Assembly: GCA_023392795.1 (NCBI GenBank)
Contig: JAEWNJ010000104.1
Span: 1 to 9,095 of the forward strand
Reading direction: 5' to 3'
Origin: Candidatus Cloacimonadota bacterium
GTDB taxonomy: Bacteria > Cloacimonadota > Cloacimonadia > Cloacimonadales > Cloacimonadaceae
DNA: 9,095 bases
Shown here: positions 5,857-9,095 of the stretch, one piece after another
How the letters are laid out: each line of letters starts with the position of its first letter
Position numbering within the stretch: the first letter of the stretch is position 1
Notes under the pieces: generated by a model
Told to the model about the DNA's origin: nothing
Databases searched by the model: none
Seen by the model: the letters and a program-made list of their open reading frames with translations, nothing else
Made by a program: the position numbers and the translations under genes

Positions 5857-6138
5857 TCATAGCAGCCATGCTTTCACCTTGTATTCATCATTTATGTAAT
5901 CCCGCTCCAGTTCAGTTATGGCATAGACCAAGTTTCTTATCCTGATCTTGGACTGGAGGGAGAGGTTGTATTTGGATAACTGGTCGATGGTCGTTTCCAG
6001 GCTCCACTTGGAGTCATAGAAGCCTATCAGATAGTCTTTGATTAAGCTCTGGAGTTGAGTGGTATCCCCTGCCAGGATATCCAGTGAGGAGATCTGCGGC
6101 TTCTCAGGATTGCCCCGCTTGGTTAGGAAGTTGACCAC
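5857..6138 (-). CDS. Hypothetical protein, probably the 3' remnant of a longer gene
   Basis: I do not recognise this protein. From the GTG at 6136-6138 it encodes 93 residues, mostly predicted helical and charged ('QLQSLIKDYLIGFYDSKWSL', 'SKIRIRNLVYAITELERDYI'), with no signal peptide, membrane segment or cysteine. The GTG has no ribosome site. The same frame stays open further upstream to 6309 and reads like protein to about 6240 ('SASLIIETVQRIILKNKDAY', 'STAIIDIAADDVVNFLTK'), but it contains no ATG, GTG or TTG before it runs into the terminator hairpin at 6245-6273. The real start therefore seems to be missing, as expected for a 5'-truncated gene left beside the end of the VWA gene. A rare start codon or a true 93-residue gene remain possible. 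The stop is TGA. Confidence 0.45.
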   Translation of the reverse strand: MVNFLTKRGNPEKPQISSLDILAGDTTQLQSLIKDYLIGFYDSKWSLETTIDQLSKYNLSLQSKIRIRNLVYAITELERDYINDEYKVKAWLL

Positions 6139-6244
6139 GTCGTCAGCAGCAATGTCTATTATGGCAGTAGAATAGGCATCCTTGTTCTTGAGGATGATCC
6201 TTTGTACGGTTTCAATAATAAGAGATGCGCTGTTGATTAAACAG

Positions 6245-6273
6245 GAAAGGCTGCCTATGATGGGCAGCCTTTC
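6245..6273 (-). terminator. Terminator-type hairpin after the VWA surface-protein gene
   Basis: An 11-bp perfect stem, GAAAGGCTGCC (6245-6255) against GGCAGCCTTTC (6263-6273), with a 7-nt loop. It begins 17 nt after the TAG stop of the minus-strand VWA gene. On that strand the 3' arm ends in CCTTTC followed by CTGTTTAATC, a short broken T-tract. The A-rich and T-rich ends could also work in the opposite direction, but no plus-strand gene leads into it. Confidence 0.7.
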
Positions 6274-6290
6274 ATTGAAGTCACCTGATA

Positions 6291-8603
6291 CTATTTCAAA
6301 AGCATCATTTTACTAATTTTAGTTACACCACTTTGCTCTAAGCGAGCAAAATATACGCCAGATGCAACAGGTCGATTGCTATCATCCCGACCATTCCAGA
6401 CTACGTTGTGGTTTCCACCCTCTAGTGACTCGTTCAAGAGTTCTTTAACCTTTTGGCCCCTGATGTTGTAAATGACAAGTTTGACTGGTGCTGTTTTTGG
6501 CAATGAGAAATTGATAGTGGTTGAAGGATTAAACGGGTTTGGGTAGTTTGAATGCAGAGCCAGCGCAGAAGGCATCTGTTGGTCGTTGGTCTTTAGTGTT
6601 AACACACGAAAACCATAGCGTTCAGGCTCAATGGTTTGCTCATTAGCGATGTTATTGCTGGGGTGAATAGTTGCCGGACTAACTGAAACTGTGCCCTTGC
6701 TTTCCGAGTACAGCATGAAGCTCAACGGGCCACCACCATCTTCCACAGGAGTCGAATAGGCTAGTATCTGAATGGGATACGCTTCATTAACTCTCGCTCC
6801 GATACACACATCATCTTGGAAAACTCCTATTTCTGCATAATCCGGATTGCCTTCGATTGATTCAATCATAATCGTTTCATAGTTTGGTTTGTCTTCATAT
6901 ACGAAGTATGTTGGTTTACGAGGATCAACGATAATTGGAGTAGTGAGCGGATTATTCCAAACAAATTCGCAATCTCTAACGGTTTGTATCATCATAGAAT
7001 CACCGTATTTCAAATGAGGACGTGAAAACCCATCATAAATCCAGACATCGCCATCTTTCTTCATGCTCCAATCTTCTGCCATGATGTAATCTATCCTGTC
7101 TATTACTCCAGATAAAGCTTCCCAAGGATATACCGTCTCATAGCAGGGATATGTAACCCAATTCCACTGCCCTTCGTTCAATTGATGCACCATCAGAGTA
7201 TCAATGATAGTGCCAAGTTCAAACAATCTAACTGATGTAGTTTCGTTTATGCGTAGTTTATAGCCGGGCTCGCTCTTTAAACTGGATAAACCGTAATAGC
7301 TCCATTGATTGTCTCGGTATTCCGCAATCCCATCAATGGACATTATATCGGTAAGAAATGGAGATAATGAGGCGTTGGCATAATCAATAGATGTTCCGAC
7401 TTCATCTCTTTGTAAACGAGGATACCCTACCCAGTTCCATCCTTTATGTAAATCACGCGTAACTTGTGGATATGAGTTAGGTTGAGCCGGGTTCAAGTAT
7501 AGATTCTGATTAACAACTCTTCGCCCATTTATCGAGGGAATGTCTACAATAATTGACAAATCGAAATCCCCAAATTGTTGATAGGAGGGGAATACGTTTA
7601 CCATCTCAGCGTAAGCGTACAAATAATTGCCATACAAGCCGTCACCAGCATTCCCATCATTGTGGCAGCCATCATCGTAAAGCTCAACCGAAAACTGCCA
7701 TGCTCCCCTCTTAAGTTGAGCACTAACCGTAGCGCTTGATATAGGAGTATCATAATCTGATACTGAAACCTTTAATAGCAAAGGAGTATCCACCTGATGC
7801 ATTGCAGGGATTTCCTCAACGGTAACAGTTAAATCAGAATCAACCTCGCTTATTATGCTGTAAGTTTGTGTTGTCGAGTAGTTGTTAGTAATATTGGCGA
7901 ACCAGACCCCACTTTCTGGAGCATCAATGGCGTATTTCAGAGTTGATGTGCCAAAATACTCAGGCTGATTGTAAACAACTCCTGATGGTGAAGTTAAAGT
8001 GAACAAATTGGCGCTAGGATTACCCGATGTATTCCAAATCAAAGTGGTTTGAAGATTGTCCGCCAAATCATCGACAACGATTTGTAAGGTTTGGTTGGAG
8101 TTTGGCGGAATGGATTGATTATTCTCATATGATGGAGGATCCCCTCGCAAACGATTGATCAGGCGGCTTACAATCAATGACATGTTTGCTAACTGTGGCA
8201 CTTGATAGGCCAACCCATTCCCCCAAGACGCTATATTCCGCATGTTCACTATGCCACTGGAAATATTGCCGAACCTCATGGTATAGCACTCAATATCTCT
8301 GGGGTTATAGCTAGAATAGATGCTATTGCTAACCCAATACATCCTATGGGGATTGCTGTAATAGGGGTCGTTTGGATGTTCAGGGTCTATTGTTGGATAG
8401 TGTTCTCCATCTGATAAAAGCACCATTCCCTTTTTCCTTTCTGTCGGAGCACCAAACCTATTGTACCCATACTTAAAAGGGACGAGTAAATCTGTGTTAC
8501 CCCCTGCACTAGGCAAGCCTACACTGCTGATTAAAGAGGATTGATTTGTTGTAGTAATGGAGTATAGTTGCGCTGCGGGTGTTGGGGATAAATTCGAATA
8601 CCC
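6291..8603 (-). pseudogene. C-terminal part of giant VWA surface protein with type IX sorting domain, downstream of an in-frame TGA
   Basis: In frame with, and directly after, the TGA at 8604-8606. It has 770 sense codons, of which 741 remain if translation restarted at the TTG at 8514-8516, but no ribosome site is seen there. Codon numbers are counted from 9095. The second half of a VWA domain carries the MIDAS Thr201 ('SAGGNTDL') and Asp229 ('VLLSDGE') and ends near 318. Next are Ig-like strands and a 'DDGCHNDGNAGDGLYG' segment (474-489) typical of post-VWA beta domains. Two related modules then open with 'KGWNWVGYPRL' (about 551-561) and 'GQWNWVTYP' (642-650). The final ~94 residues are a type IX/FlgD-like sorting domain ('NYPNPFNPSTTINFSLP', 'IYNIRGQKVKEL', 'SGVYFARLEQSGV', ending KMMLLK). 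Inference: exported and anchored or released at the outer membrane by a PorSS-type machine. The stop TAG (6291-6293) is followed by the hairpin at 6245-6273. The gene looks more AT-rich than rocD. Confidence 0.85.
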
Positions 8604-9095
8604 TCAATTCCAGTTTGGAGGATTTCCTTCATTAAATCCAAAAACATTAATCTTATCCCCAGGTCGCATTGCACCGATAAAACTTCTCGTTAGTCGTTGA
8701 AGGCTTGCGCATTCACCTACCATACTCTGTGAAAGATCAAGGGCTAACACAACATCAATCCCATCGTCATAAACTGTGAAACCAGGTCCATTGAGACCAT
8801 CATATCCATCCCGGATATTTGCCCCATTATAGGCGAAATGCAGCATCCCATTATTGCCAATGTCAACAAGTATATCATAATCTCCCACCGTTGAGGCGGT
8901 CATTACAGGTGTGCTGGAATACCATACTCCGTCATTATCCGAAGTACCAGTTACCTGACAGATGATTGCATTCAAAGCGGAGATACTCATCCCATCAGTA
9001 TAATCTTGATCCTCGACAATGTAAACCGTAAGAGGAGTATTCTGGGGGCAGTTCGTGACTTTCACATGAACTGGATCACCGATCCGAAACATGTT
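8604..9095 (-). pseudogene. N-terminal part of the same VWA surface protein, ending at an in-frame TGA; start outside window
   Basis: 163 codons are visible before the TGA at 8604-8606. The frame is open to the right edge, so the signal peptide and true start lie outside the window; the first Met (9090-9092) is probably internal. Codons 3-115 form a beta domain ('FRIGDPVHVKVTNCP', 'LTVYIVEDQDYTDG', 'VGDYDILVDIGNNGM', 'GPGFTVYDDG') common in front of VWA domains in this kind of surface protein. The VWA domain then begins with the metal-binding MIDAS motif DLSQS (codons 120-124, 'DVVLALDLSQSM') and 'MRPGDKINVFGFNEG'. The stop interrupts the domain before the MIDAS threonine and second aspartate, which follow in the same frame downstream. 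The context 'NPPNWN-stop-GYSN' suggests one base change, perhaps TGG to TGA, rather than two natural genes. Sequencing error is the main alternative. Confidence 0.82.

Noticed and set aside
8580..8606. TGA read as selenocysteine
   Set aside because: The bases just after the TGA do not form a convincing SECIS-type stem by eye, and VWA surface proteins are not known selenoproteins.

Overview
The window looks like part of a free-living bacterial chromosome from the FCB group, most likely a Cloacimonadota-type organism (moderate confidence). The evidence is a very large secreted protein with a type IX-style C-terminal sorting domain (NYPNPFNPST ... SGVYFARL ... KMMLLK), repeated 'GWNWVGYP'-type modules, and a secreted beta-helix protein paired with a small secreted beta-sandwich protein. 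No phage, plasmid, transposase, CRISPR array, rRNA or tRNA was seen.

Layout from left to right. (1) 1-1093, minus: ornithine aminotransferase (rocD), running off the left edge, with a good sigma70-like promoter and Shine-Dalgarno site. (2) 1403-3326, plus: a two-gene secreted-protein unit. The first gene is a parallel beta-helix protein split by a one-base deletion after codon 49. The second is intact and has three related beta-sandwich repeats followed by a fibronectin-III-like module. (3) 3327-3753: non-coding DNA between convergent genes, carrying two degenerate tandem arrays with a period of about 9 nt. (4) 5458-3754, minus: a small TRL-like lipoprotein gene followed by a MATE-family efflux transporter, probably one transcript. 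(5) 5459-5856: non-coding DNA with an 8-nt tandem array, an 11-nt array that flips orientation to form an ~83-nt palindrome, and two further hairpins. (6) 5857-6138, minus: a short unrecognised ORF that looks 5'-truncated. (7) A strong terminator-type hairpin at 6245-6273. (8) 6291-9095, minus: a giant von Willebrand factor A (VWA) surface protein whose start is beyond the right edge. It is open through the whole stretch except for one TGA inside the VWA domain.

The genes do not form one pathway. They are amino-acid catabolism (rocD), envelope and efflux functions (TRL lipoprotein, MATE), and secreted or surface adhesin-like proteins. The notable feature is that three secreted or unknown genes appear broken (a frameshift, a nonsense codon and a missing start), and that the two larger gene-free stretches hold short-period (8, 9 and 11 nt) degenerate repeats rather than ordinary spacer DNA. 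I did not find a convincing new multi-gene system. The 11-nt palindromic array and the 9-nt arrays are the best candidates for something not explained by standard features.
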